From positions 10,481,424 through 10,545,423 of the forward strand of contig CAMZMU010000069.1 in assembly GCA_947311845.1 (NCBI GenBank): a stretch of 64,000 nt of DNA, given 5' to 3'. Of the stretch, positions 38,481 to 48,686 are shown piece after piece (position 1 is the stretch's first letter; each line of letters begins with the position of its first letter). Made by a program: the position numbers and the translations under genes. Under the pieces are notes generated by a model. The model was not told the origin of the DNA. It saw only the letters and a program-made list of their open reading frames with translations, and ran no database searches. Origin of the DNA: Poa pratensis (taxonomy: Eukaryota; Streptophyta; Magnoliopsida; Poales; Poaceae).

Positions 38481-38519
38481 GAAATTTAAGTCGTGATGCA
38501 GTTCCAACGACTGGTGTAC

Positions 38520-39060
38520 AGAATATAAATCATACCCGTTTGGGGGCGGCCGTGTGTTTCCGGAGTCTGGGCGACTATGCCGGCGGCGCGGCCAGCGATC
38601 TCGTCCGACCCGGTCGTTGTTTCCGGAGGCTGATAGGCGGCGGCGCAGGCGTTGTGGCTGCGCCGGCCGGCGGGGGCGTCGTCAGTCGTAGGGATGGAGG
38701 CTGCACCGGCAGCACATCTGGCATGAGGTCCGGCGGATGGGCGGGCGGTTGGCGAGCGCGTAGAGCGCGTGGGGGCCGGCGGCGCGTCGGGCGTGTCGAC
38801 CGCGTAGAGGGTGGGGTCCGGCGGCCCGTCGGGCGTGGTCGCCGGATGGGCGGTACGGCAGGCGGCGGGCAAGGATGGCAGGGGCGGCCGAGCGCGTAGT
38901 GGGGCGACGGGGAGTTTTTTTTTTGCGGATCGATCGATTGAATTGTCCGTTCCGCTGGGTTCCGCGCTCCGTACTCCGTCCCTGTAATCACGGATTACCG
39001 TCTGACCGTTCGATTGCTTGTTGTGTGGCCAGGATTAGTTGGATCACCCCTGTCTGTGGC
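38520..39060 (-). promoter_or_regulatory. GC-rich presumed promoter/leader of the Helitron gene
   Basis: A CpG-rich block at about 38530-38900 lies between the 5' terminus and the first coding exon at 37803. Open frames here are low-complexity Pro/Ala/Thr and overlap on both strands, so I read it as a promoter/leader rather than a gene. A captured promoter fragment is an alternative. Confidence 0.35.
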
Positions 39061-39140
39061 TTTTATATTAGTGGTGATGTGATGCATGCTATAGGCTTCC
39101 AAAATACAAGTCTTATAAATCGTGGCGTGAAACTTATCTA

Positions 39141-39264
39141 CTCACTCCGTTCACAAAAGGATGTCTCAATCATTGTCAAATTTGCATGTATGTAGACATG
39201 ATTTAGTGTGTAGATACATACATATTTGAGATAGGTTGAGACATCCTTTTATGAACGGAGGGAG
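39141..39264. mobile_element. Stowaway MITE (124 bp)
   Basis: Ends CTCACTCCGTTCACAAAAGG and CCTTTTATGAACGGAGGGAG are inverted and flanked by TA at 39139-39140 and 39265-39266. Inner arms carry ATGTCTCAA/TTGAGACAT. It sits 63 bases outside the Helitron 5' end. Confidence 0.92.
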
Positions 39265-39266
39265 TA

Positions 39267-40154
39267 ACTCTTAATTGCATCAGATGTACCGTTGGATCTT
39301 TGAAACCACATCCGTGTTTGATCGTCCTGCAATTTTCGATAGATGATGACCACGTAAGTTGTTCTTTACACTTCCCCCTCTTACTTTTGTAGCGGTCAAC
39401 ATTATAGAGAGTTGATTGAGTTTTCATATGCGACCTTGACAATTACATCTTTTCTGTATACACGATAAAAAAATAGGCAAGTTATTATGTCATGACTATA
39501 TTTTGATTACGATGTTAATAGTATCATTTTCACATGACAACGTAGATAGCGTCTCTACGTATTTGTTTCTTTTGAAAACCGGATGGATTCGCAAATGTCA
39601 ACGTATGTGATGCCTACTTCTTTTAACAAAATATTCTCTTGCATCACAAACTCTCCGGTCAAACCATGAGCCTTCACTAGTTGTGCCTGGGCCTTGCAAC
39701 AACTATTGGAAACCTTGTTTTGCTGACTTATCTTCTATCTTATTGTTATATTTAGATAATGGAAGGATCACTATATTGGCATGTACATACCAATGCTACA
39801 AGCCTACAAACACACAACTAAAATTGCATTCAAATGACATCCAAGACGTAAAGGCCGAACGACATACACAAGAAAAGAATATGCCACACCGTGGATAACA
39901 TCGGTGCACCGTTAGCAACATAAATACAACAGTTTCAATCAGACGAAAATCCACAAACATCAAACATCTCAGGTAGTACTCTAAGCACCAAGAAGACACC
40001 TTCAAGAAAGATGTAACGGTTGTACGTGGAAGTTTGGTTATCCCTATGATAGGGCTATTTTTGCTTAAAGAGAAGAATTTGTCGCGAAGTCGGTGTTATG
40101 TCTGGAGCCAGCCATATCATGATTGTTTTCGTGTCACTTGTTTTTAAAAGGAAG
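39267..40154. other. Intergenic, no gene seen
   Basis: AT-rich sequence without coding signal. Confidence 0.5.
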
Positions 40155-40545
40155 TCCACTTTTGTCTGAAAAATTACTTAATTCAACATTTGATCCTAAA
40201 ACTATGAATCAGTGCAAAGTTGACCCCTGATATTCTAAAATCATTCACTTTTGGACCCTAGACTGATTTTTAAGTGATATTATGCGGACGTGCCATCGAC
40301 ATAAAGTTAGTTTTACCGATGTGGTTGCCATATGGATACACGGTTCACACACTGACTGGCTTGGCCTCCCGAGCTCCCTGGGTTTCAACTAAATGTTGAA
40401 AAACTAGTTGCAGTCCATCTAATCTAATATTCCATAAGACAAGTTCATGGTTCAGTTTTGATCCATTTCGTAGCTTTAGGATCTAATGTGGATTTCAATG
40501 AGAGTTTGGTAGCCAAAAGTAGAATTTTTCTCTTTTATAAGCATA
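40155..40545. mobile_element. Possible degenerate MITE with inverted arms
   Basis: The left part (CCACTTTTGTCTG, ACATTTGATCCTAAAACTATGAA) matches the reverse complement of the right part (CTACTTTTGGCTACC, ACATTAGATCCTAAAGCTACGAA). The arms are diverged and the ends are not sharply defined. Confidence 0.5.
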
Positions 40546-42128
40546 TTTATTCGCTCAAAGTTTCTTCGGCATTGTTTTGTAACATGTTATGTTGATGCCC
40601 ACAATTGGTATTTGAAAATCTACGTGTTTTCAACATAAACAATATATATTTTTGGTTTCATTAGGAAGACAAGTCAGGTAAAACATATACCACACGTATG
40701 CCAACTCGCCCCTCTAATCACATATTTTTTTGGAATATAACATGTGTGTATAATTATGTAAGCATCGGAATTTAAACTCTTTGTCTAACCTTCGCCGGTC
40801 ATATATACCCGGCAATGGATCCGTTTCAACATCGCTATCTTGCTGAAGACATTGCATTTAATTTGCTCTAATTTACCTTCATCGGTTCAGGCCAATGATT
40901 AATGTCATTGTTGTTTATTTTGTGCATTAGATATTTCTTTTCTTAATAATAGGGTTGTGTGCATACTCAATATTTCGAATTGGTCATGATTTCTTTTTTT
41001 TGAGAATTGCTCATGATTTTGAGTTGTTTCTAAGACATGCATATTTGGTATCTTCTTAATATTAATATATTATTACAAGTAATAACAAAGAATTTAAACT
41101 CTGTGGGTAGCGTCATGCGTTCAACACGCTGGCTCCCAATGAAAAGACATGAAAAATCGGACCACATAGCAAAAACATAATTTCCTTCTTGGATTAATGT
41201 TTTAAGGGATTATTTTACTTGCTCGTACAAAACTCGAGCAGATTTGTGCGCACCTAAAGTAGTTCCAAATCGAAATCAGGCCAGGCTCCTTGCTTCTTCA
41301 AGGTCAATGGTGTAACTGAACAGGAATCTGCCAACTAAAAAAATGGCAAACAAATGCTGCCGAATGCTACTCCGAAAATGACAAGGAGAGACAAAGAGAA
41401 ACACCAATTACTGAATGGAGTGGGAGAGGCCTGCAGTTCTGTACCACTAGTACCCATCTGAAACCAATAGTGTGGGAAGTCGCAAGATCAGCCAGCGTGA
41501 TCTTATCCGCCTATATTTAAACAACAACGAGCACAACACAATAATTAAGACTTTTCATCTAAAAAGATAATAATGATTAAGTATAAGAAGGATTAACCAA
41601 CTCCTCCAAATGATAAGCACAAACGACCACTGTTCTTCGTTCTAGTCTTGTCATATGCCATTCTGTCCGAGGGGAAGTTTCAGGCCAGCACTCGGTTTAG
41701 TTTCAGGCGTTTATGCGCACACAACCCAACTATAAGAGGAGAGCCAATTCCATTCCAAAAGCCCGGACTTATAGAAGGAGGAATCTCTCACTTATAAGCT
41801 GGGTGTGGCCTCTTCCCCTAAACGAGGTGGGACTAAACTTGAGCAGTCTCCACTAGTCAACAGCAGCCCTAAGAGTTGGTGTGTCGACATCTCTACATAG
41901 GGAGAGGCATCATCTATGCATGCATCACGCATAATAATTTCACCGAGGAAAAATTCTTTCGAGATGGCTTTTGCCCAGTAATTAACTAACTAACCAAGCC
42001 GCTGCGTCACCAATGATTTAGTCTCTCTAATACCCCCCCCCCCCCTGCTCGATTAGCTTGCTAGTTAATCAGAATGTTCCAAACCCACCTACTGCGAACC
42101 TCCATCCAAACCAAAACCACCAAAGCCC
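40546..42128. other. Upstream region of the kinase gene
   Basis: No gene is seen. It includes a run of fifteen or so C bases near 42032-42046 and AT-rich DNA further left. The proximal part is the promoter of the kinase gene that follows. Confidence 0.5.
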
Positions 42129-42137
42129 TTTATATAC
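42129..42137 (+). promoter_or_regulatory. TATA box of the receptor-like cytoplasmic kinase gene
   Basis: TTTATATAC is 134-142 bases before the start codon at 42271, followed by a (CG)n tract and a GAGCAGAGCAGAG purine-rich leader. Confidence 0.6.
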
Positions 42138-42270
42138 TCGCGCGCGCGCCATTTCCACCCTCGTCCAACAACCAAGTCGCAAACCAGCTATAGTGACTTT
42201 CTCGAACAGAGCAGAGCAGAGGAACGCACACAGCACAGGAGCAGAGCAGAGCAACGAGAGAAGAAGGGTC

Positions 42271-45200
42271 ATGGGGGCCAGGAGGTGTGTCCTGGCATGC
42301 TTCGGGGTTTACGAGTTCGACGAGGAGGAGCAGGACCCGCGGGCGGTGGCGGTGGCGGCGGGGACAGGGCGGCGCCGGCGCACGGTGATGAACCTCCGGT
42401 CGCTGTCGCTGGAGGACCTGTCGCGGACGCTGGCGACGACGAGCCTGCACGCCTTCACCCTGGACGAGCTCAAGTCCGTCACCAGGAACTTCTCCACCAC
42501 CAACTTCCTCGGCGAGGGCGGCTTCGGCCCCGTCTACAAGGGCTCCGTCGACGCCAGCCTCCGCCCGGGGCTCGCCGCGCAGCAGGTCGCCGTCAAGTAC
42601 CTCGACCTCGAGAGTGACGGCGTCCAGGGACACCGCGAGTGGCTGGTACGTTCCTCTTCTTTGGTGCCAGATCAACTTCAATTGATTGCCAACCACGTTT
42701 ATCAATTGATTCCGTGTGCTGATTACTGACTTTCTTCTGTGATGAATTCAGGCGGAGGTGGTGTACCTGGGGATGCTGCGCCACCCGCACCTGGTGAAGC
42801 TGCTGGGGTTCTGCAACCAGGACGACCACCGGATGCTCGTCTACGAGTACCTGCCCAGGGGCAGCCTCGAGAACCACCTCTTCAAGAGTAAGCGATACAA
42901 TTCAACTTGAATATTTCTGAATTCAGTTAACTTTGTTGTTGCCGAAACCTGAAACGGACAGAGGAGGAAGAAAAACAGTGGATGGACACAAGAATTTTTC
43001 GGCGCACTGACGCCCTCCGCACCAACGGATTTCTTGATAACTCGAGCACCAACTCGATGGCAATGGAGTACAGGGGTGGTGAGCTTTTATAGCCGCTCTA
43101 GCTCGCCCTAACGAAGCCACGGCCGCGCACTAGACGCGCCCACCTCGCCACGATCAGCACGCCCCGGCTCGCGCACTCGCCGCGCTCTGACGCGGACAAC
43201 GCGGCCTCCCTGACGTGCCTGACCTGGTCTCTCTCCCCTATCCTCGCTAGCCTCTAACGGAACGCACGCACACACGCACGCACACGCGCACAGACACGCA
43301 ACACACTCACGCACACGCCATGCCCGCCACGGACCTCGACCCGGTGCACTGACACCTCGATCGCACGGCAATGGCGACATGGCTTATTGCTAACATTTTC
43401 CCTCCTAAGCCATGACCTAGTCGAGGCCTGGCAGGTCCTCGACGTTGACGTCGGCGATCATCGCCTTCTCCTTCTCCTTCTTCGGCTTCCAACAGTCCCG
43501 AGCGAAGTGGCCACGGGTGCCGCAGTTGTTGCACCTCCCAATGCCGCGCCTGCCTCGGTCCGCACTGCTTGCCGCGTCGTCGTCGTAGCCGCCGCCGCCG
43601 CGTGCTCGACGCCGTGCCTCCCACTGCGCTGCCGTGAGCAGCAGCTGACCATCACCACTCTCGCCGCCGCTGCGCTGCTTGCGCCACTCCGTGCGTTCCT
43701 CGAACGCCTTGAGCCGCCCGAGCGCCTCGTCGAACGTGATGGAGTTCACGTCGCAGAATTGCTCGATCCCGGCCACCGCCGTGTACAGGTGATCGGGCAC
43801 CGAGTCCAGGAGTTTCTTCACCATCGCAGTGTCTCCGAGGGTTGCGCCGAGCCCGGCGTACCTCGCCGCCATGCCGCTGATTTTCCCGGCGAAGATGTCC
43901 AGCTTCTCCCCATCCGCCATGTCCAGCCGATCGAACTCGCCGCGGAGGGTGGAGAGACGCGCCGCCTTGACACGATCCGCACCTACGAATCGCGTCTTCA
44001 GGGCGTCCCACACCTCCGCCGCCTTCTTCTTCGACGAGACCTGAAGCAGAATGTCCTCGGACAGCGCGCTGAGCAGCTGCGCACGCGCTGTCTTGTTCTT
44101 CTTCTCGTCCACCGTGGCGCCTTTCTCCGGCACCACTGCCTCCCACACACCTGCGGCGTCAAGGATGGCCTCAGCTTTGATCGCCCAGACGGTGTAGTTC
44201 TCCGTCGTCAGCATCGGAAGAGAGAGCGACACCGTGCTCCCCCCGGCGCCGTGCGGAACCAACGCCATGGCTCTGATACCAAATGTTGTTGCCGAAACCT
44301 GAAACGGACAGAGGAGGAAGAAAAACAGTGGATGGACACAAGAATTTTTCGGCGCACTAATGCCCTCCGCACCAACGGATTTCTTGATAACTCGAGCACC
44401 AACTCGATGGCAATGGAGTACAGGGGTGGTGAGCTTTTATAGCCGCTCTAGCTCGCCCTAACGAAGCCACGGCCGCGCACTAGACGCGCACTGACGCAGT
44501 CCACGCGCCCACCTCGCCACGATCAGCACGCCCTGGCTCGCGCACTCGCCGCGCTCTGACGCGGACAACGCGGCCTCCCTGGCGTGCCTGACCTGGTCTC
44601 TCTCCCCTATCCTCGCTAGCCTCTAACGGAACGCACGCACACACGCACGCACACGCGCACAGACACGCAACACACTCACGCACACGCCATGCCCGCCACG
44701 GACCTCGACTCGGTGCACTGACACCTCGATCGCACGGCAATGGCGACATGGCTTATTGCTAACAAACTTTCTCTTTGATTGATCCATTGGGTTGCTAATT
44801 CGTTATCCGGGCGTGTTTTGTTTGGCTATTTTCAGATGTACTCTCGTCGTTGCCATGGTCGACGCGGCTCAAGATCGCCGTCGGCGCCGCCAAGGGGCTG
44901 GCGTTCCTGCACGAGGCGGACACGCCGGTGATCTACCGCGACTTCAAGGCCTCCAACATTCTGCTCGACTCGGTGAGTTTCATTCTTCCATCCCCTGATG
45001 TCATAATCTTGCTCTACATCACATCTGCACCAAAATTCAATCTTGTCGAGGAAGTGAGTGGGACAGGCCAGTGCCAAGTCGCCATCGGCCTTGAAATATT
45101 GTAGAGGAAGCAGCGTGAATTTTGTTATGCCTGCTCCAGGACACATCAGCCATCGTACGTAGCATCCTAGCAGGTCGCACGTAAGCGTTGATCCTTTCTG

Positions 45201-46204
45201 GGATAAAACGCTCGTGCTCAAATCAAATCTGATTTTTGTGTTTCAGCGTCCGACAAATTAGTGCAACATCTCTCTGTTTTGATTCTAGATGCCGGCCCTA
45301 GTCATCGTCTAAACTAATAATGCTGTATTGTCTCATTTGTCTGGTTAGTTCGAAGCCTACAGTTTTTTAGTCCCGAACCTGGTACAACGTACATAGATAC
45401 CATCATCATTGAAGTACACTGTACGAAGTACAAGCACACAGTACTCCTTAAGATAAACCTCATAATCTGATCTTACATATTAGTACGATTTCATTTCAGT
45501 TGAAAGTTCAGAGCAATTTACTGACTGTTCTTCGTATGAATTTTCAGGATTACACGGCGAAGCTATCGGATTTCGGGCTAGCGAAGGAGGGGCCCAAAGG
45601 GGACGACACGCACGTGACGACGCGGGTGATGGGCACGCACGGCTACGCCGCGCCGGAGTACATCCTGACGGGCCACCTCACGGCGAAGAGCGACGTGTAC
45701 AGCTTCGGCGTCGTGCTCCTGGAGCTGCTCACGGGCCGGCGCTCCGTCGACAAGAAGCGGCGCGGCCGGGAGCAGAACCTCGTGGACTGGGCGCGCCCCT
45801 ACCTCCGCCGTGCCGACGACAGGCTGCACCGCATCATGGACCCCGGCATGGAGTCGCAGTACTCCACGCGCGCCGCGCAGGGCGCGGCCGCCGTGGCGCA
45901 CGCCTGCCTGCAGAGCGTGCCCAAGGCGCGCCCGCACATGCGCGACGTCGTGGAGGCGCTCGAGCCCCTGCTCGCGCTCGACGACGACGTGCCCATGGGC
46001 CCGTTCGTGTTCACGGTCGGCGGCGGTGCAGTCGAACCCACTGCGGCGGTGGCAGCGAACGGCGCCGGGGACGACGAGCCGGTGGCCGCGCAGGGCAAGC
46101 GGCACGTGAAGTCGGCCGTGCACGCCGAGAGCCCGCTGCGGAAGGGAGACTGGTGGGTCACCAGCGCGGCGAAGCGGCCGGAGAGCCCACCGGGCGTGAT
46201 CTGA
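42271..46204 (+). CDS. Receptor-like cytoplasmic kinase, class VII (RIPK/PBL-like)
   Basis: Four exons, 42271-42645, 42752-42887, 44836-44972 and 45548-46204, give 434 residues. The N-terminus MGARRC has Gly2 and Cys6/Cys10 but lacks the Ser/Thr6 of a classic myristoylation site, so palmitoylation is the likelier membrane anchor. The kinase domain spans about 75-360: [11 protein letters not shown], Lys109 (VAVK), Glu127, YRDFKASN with Asp206 and Asn211 (RD-type), DFG Asp224, and activation segment [18 protein letters not shown]. The C-terminal tail (about 365-434) is Ala/Pro-rich. Family members act as Ser/Thr kinases below immune or growth receptors at the plasma membrane. Intron 2 carries a 1.8-kb antisense LTR element, and the 3' side is followed by a LINE-like insertion 260 bases after the stop. 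Confidence 0.93.
42934..44764 (-). mobile_element. Gag-only LTR retrotransposon (TR-GAG/copia-type) in kinase intron 2
   Basis: LTRs lie at 42934-43395 (462 bp) and 44284-44764 (481 bp). On the element strand both start TGTTAGCAATAAGCC and end CGGCAACAACA. The target duplication AACTT is at 42929-42933 and 44765-44769. A primer-binding site TGGTATCAGAGC (44281-44270), matching initiator tRNA-Met, directly abuts the gag ATG, and a purine tract AGGAGGGAAAA precedes the 3' LTR. The LTRs differ by about five transitions and one 19-base indel. There is no protease, integrase or reverse transcriptase, so the element depends on enzymes in trans. Confidence 0.95.
43417..44268 (-). CDS. Gag polyprotein of the TR-GAG element
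   Basis: An uninterrupted 283-residue frame fills the space between the LTRs. It begins with the copia-type gag N-terminus ([28 protein letters not shown]), then the UBN2/retrotran_gag-type helical core ([47 protein letters not shown]), and ends with one CCHC knuckle [14 protein letters not shown] near residues 245-260 and a basic tail. It would form virus-like particles packaging the RNA. Retention of an intact gag without pol suggests selection or very recent origin. The start codon overlaps the end of the primer-binding site. Confidence 0.92.
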   Translation of the reverse strand: MALVPHGAGGSTVSLSLPMLTTENYTVWAIKAEAILDAAGVWEAVVPEKGATVDEKKNKTARAQLLSALSEDILLQVSSKKKAAEVWDALKTRFVGADRVKAARLSTLRGEFDRLDMADGEKLDIFAGKISGMAARYAGLGATLGDTAMVKKLLDSVPDHLYTAVAGIEQFCDVNSITFDEALGRLKAFEERTEWRKQRSGGESGDGQLLLTAAQWEARRRARGGGGYDDDAASSADRGRRGIGRCNNCGTRGHFARDCWKPKKEKEKAMIADVNVEDLPGLD

Positions 46205-46465
46205 TGAGCAGGGAAAGTACAGAGGAACTCCGGTACATAGAGCCGAGGTGTTACGGTGTACATAGTGACGATTTGTTCTTTGATTCTTTTTCTTCCTTTT
46301 CTTGGTGATGCTATTTCATTATCTCCAGAATTTTTAGGGGAGAGACTTCGTGTTTCAGTTTTGTTGGTTGACATATATACTACTACAAGCGAAAGATTAG
46401 TTCGGCTGCTGCATCTGTATCATAAAAAGTTTTAGGCAATATACATGGTAAAATGTTCGTGTCAA
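46205..46465 (+). other. 3' UTR of the kinase gene and LINE target site
   Basis: It includes the likely 3' UTR. The 13-base target ATGTTCGTGTCAA at 46453-46465 is duplicated after the poly(A) of the next element. Confidence 0.6.
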
Positions 46466-48686
46466 GTGATGTATGGCTCTCGCGACCAGCCCTGACGACC
46501 GCGCGGCCTCCGCCGCCGCCGCCTAGCCCCGCCCCGCGAGCCCCCCTGCCTCCTGGCCTTGCGCCATGTCCTCCCCGACCACCAAGGCCCCCCCACCAGC
46601 CTCTGCCCCCACTCCTCACCCCATATCCCTTGCTGCCAGCCCCGATCCAGATTCAAATCGAGCTGGCTCTTCGGTGGTGACCTCTGGTGCAGGGGAGATG
46701 GAGCCCGATGCGCCCTCCACGGGAATCCAGCGGCCCTCCCCGGCTGCACCGTCCGCCACACCCCGACCGCCGCCTCCACCTGATAGGCTCCCGTCCAATT
46801 TCACGCCGCAAGTGGTCGACCTGCCACCGGCTGCCGGGCAGGGCGATGGGGGCGACGTGCGGCCTCCCTCTCTGTCTGGGGTGGAGCAGGTGCCTGGCAC
46901 CTCGCCGCTGTTGGGCTTCTCCGCTGGCGGGGCACTCGTGGAGGCTGGAGTTGACTCCTTTGCTGCGGTTGGAGTAGGAGCTGCGACTTCTACCGCCTCC
47001 ATTGCTGCGGTTGGAGAAGTTGGAGCCTCCGGGATCGTCCTGCCGCCTCCCCCTGCTCGGCTCCCTCCGGATTTCACGCCGGTGCACATCTCTGAGGTTC
47101 TCTCAATGCCGGCGGAGAAGGGATGGGAGAAGGTTGGAGATCGCCGGCGACGAAGGATGCACAAGGAACCTGCACCACCGCCCAGGAAGGAGACGGGCAT
47201 CTCCCCCGCCTTCAAGCGGAGGACCTTTGGCCTATGCTTCCGATGCTTGGCACCGGATCACTTCGTCGCTGATTGCCATGGACCTGTTCGTTGCTTAAGA
47301 TGCCGTTGTCCCGGCCATCGTGAGCGGGATTGCCATGGCCCTGTCCCCTCGCCTGCTGCCTCCGTTGGAGGAGATGAAGCTCTCAGCCGCTCTCCTCCGG
47401 CGCCTCCTAGTCGCTCGAGGGACGGGGCTGTTGCTGGGCAGTCGCCTACATCCCCTAGTCCTCACCGTTCTTGGGCTTCGGTCGTCGCCGAGCGGGACAC
47501 GCTCATTCTAGAGGCTCCGCATGGGGTGGGAGATGCTGCGGCTGGTTCTGGCACTGCCGCCATCGCCTTGGAGATGTTGCAGCCTCTCCTTGCGACTCAA
47601 GCGGAGGCACTTGGTGTTGAGCTGCAAGCCATGTTCGCGGCTCGTTTGGAGGAGGTTTTCCAGCCCCTTCGTGATCTAGTCGCTGCTGTGCAAGGATGGA
47701 CTGAGCAGGTCTCTGGCATGTGGGAGCTAATGGAGGCTATCGGTGGTAGGCTTGCTCATGCTAGCGAGGCGGTTGGGGCAAGCTGCTTGTCTGAGCTGGC
47801 CATGGATGACCCTCCTGACTTAGACACTGTCCTCCCTGCGACGGAGCTTCAGGGAGAGGAAGAGCAAGACCAAGGTGATCAAGTTGTGGCCTCTTGCCAG
47901 GGCTTTGAGCTGGCTGAGGTAGCTATTGGGGAGCTGAGTGCTGAGCTGACAACGCCAGGCAACCATCGCATGCTAGAGGTTTCTCAGCCCGACGTCTCGT
48001 CGGATGGCGTTGGCCCTCTGCTTGGTCCGGCTTCGCCCACCTTGCTAGATGAGCTCTTGAACAATTTCAGTTGCACGGCGCCGCTCTCCTTGCTCGATGC
48101 CCCAATTCAGTTGCAGATTGAAGGGGATTCTACCTTTATTGGGAGGCGTAGTGGACGATTGGAGAAGAAGAACAAGGAGTGCAGTGTCCCGACTGCAAAG
48201 CGTGCTGAATATAGGAGGGCAGAAGCGTTCGGTGATTTGCCAAAGGAAAAGACTTCAAAGAAAGACACCGAGGAAGATGTGCAAGAAAAGATGAAGCCTT
48301 ACCTGAAGATGTGCAAGCAGCCTGTCACGCCGTTGACAATGCAGGCTGTTCGTGAGTTGGTCAAGGTTAATGTATAATTCCTGTTACATTAAGGCTAGGT
48401 GCAAGTTTTGGTCTTGTCGGGTGAGTGCTCCTGTGGCTGTGTTGCCTGGTCTGGCTGAGCACAAGGGGTTTCAGTTGGCCTTGGGCCTTGGAACTCTTGT
48501 GTCAGGCTCAGATGATGTGCCCTGACTAGTTATAGGGTGTTTTTGGGTTTTACCGGTTTTCCTTAAAATTAACCGTGTGTTGTATGGTTTTTCGGTCTGG
48601 TTTCCCTATTAACTGGACCAACTCTTCTTCTTAAATGCAATGCGGGAGCTCCCCGCCCTCTTGACGAGGTTCGTCAAAAAAAAAAA
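46466..48686 (+). mobile_element. LINE-like non-LTR retrotransposon with ORF1 only
   Basis: The insertion is bounded by a target duplication (ATGTTCGTGTCAA at 46453-46465 and ATGTTCGCGTCAA at 48687-48699, one mismatch). It has a GC-rich 100-base leader, one long ORF with zinc knuckles, a 300-base 3' UTR with the grass LINE-like end (ATGCAATGCGGGAGCTCC) and a poly(A) tail at 48675-48686. The endonuclease/reverse transcriptase ORF2 is missing entirely, so the copy is internally deleted or a non-autonomous derivative moved by a partner LINE. Confidence 0.85.
46566..48377 (+). CDS. LINE ORF1-like RNA-binding protein with two CCHC zinc knuckles
   Basis: A 603-residue uninterrupted frame from the first ATG after the leader. 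The N-terminal 190 residues are Pro/Ser/Ala-rich. Then come KGWEKVGDRRRRR and two zinc knuckles, CFRCLAPDHFVADC and CLRCRCPGHRERDC (CX2CX4HX4C, about residues 223-254), followed by an acidic helical region and a C-terminal RRSGRLEKK segment with a Lys-rich end. This is the usual make-up of plant LINE ORF1 proteins, which coat the element RNA. Full length and free of stops. No reverse transcriptase frame follows; only about 300 bases separate the stop from the poly(A). Confidence 0.85.
   Translation: MSSPTTKAPPPASAPTPHPISLAASPDPDSNRAGSSVVTSGAGEMEPDAPSTGIQRPSPAAPSATPRPPPPPDRLPSNFTPQVVDLPPAAGQGDGGDVRPPSLSGVEQVPGTSPLLGFSAGGALVEAGVDSFAAVGVGAATSTASIAAVGEVGASGIVLPPPPARLPPDFTPVHISEVLSMPAEKGWEKVGDRRRRRMHKEPAPPPRKETGISPAFKRRTFGLCFRCLAPDHFVADCHGPVRCLRCRCPGHRERDCHGPVPSPAASVGGDEALSRSPPAPPSRSRDGAVAGQSPTSPSPHRSWASVVAERDTLILEAPHGVGDAAAGSGTAAIALEMLQPLLATQAEALGVELQAMFAARLEEVFQPLRDLVAAVQGWTEQVSGMWELMEAIGGRLAHASEAVGASCLSELAMDDPPDLDTVLPATELQGEEEQDQGDQVVASCQGFELAEVAIGELSAELTTPGNHRMLEVSQPDVSSDGVGPLLGPASPTLLDELLNNFSCTAPLSLLDAPIQLQIEGDSTFIGRRSGRLEKKNKECSVPTAKRAEYRRAEAFGDLPKEKTSKKDTEEDVQEKMKPYLKMCKQPVTPLTMQAVRELVKVNV

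Larger units (their letters stand above)
28633..39077 (-). mobile_element. Rep/helicase Helitron, full length but frameshifted
   Basis: The element strand is minus. Its 5' end reads TCACCACTAATATAAAAG from 39077, preceded by A. Its 3' end has a GC-rich hairpin (ACGTGCATTGCACGTGCA) eleven bases or fewer before CTAG, whose last base is 28633, followed by T. TC start, CTAG end, hairpin and insertion between A and T with no target duplication are the defining Helitron features. Inside lies a Rep (HUH nuclease) plus PIF1-type helicase gene on the same strand. The size, about 10.4 kb, is in the autonomous range. The coding region has several single-base frameshifts, so this copy is probably inactive as read. 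Confidence 0.8.

Noticed and set aside
38486..38991. Frames in the GC-rich Helitron leader
   Set aside because: Low-complexity Pro/Ala/Arg on both strands; no domain or consistent start.
43652..44146. Open frame antisense-shifted within the gag region
   Set aside because: It overlaps the clear gag frame and is an artefact of GC-rich codons.
45578..46374. Long open frames on the minus strand opposite the last kinase exon
   Set aside because: They overlap the conserved kinase domain and have low-complexity Arg/Ala content; shadow frames of GC-rich sequence.
46616..47215. Open frame opposite LINE ORF1
   Set aside because: Low-complexity text opposite a frame with two recognisable zinc knuckles.
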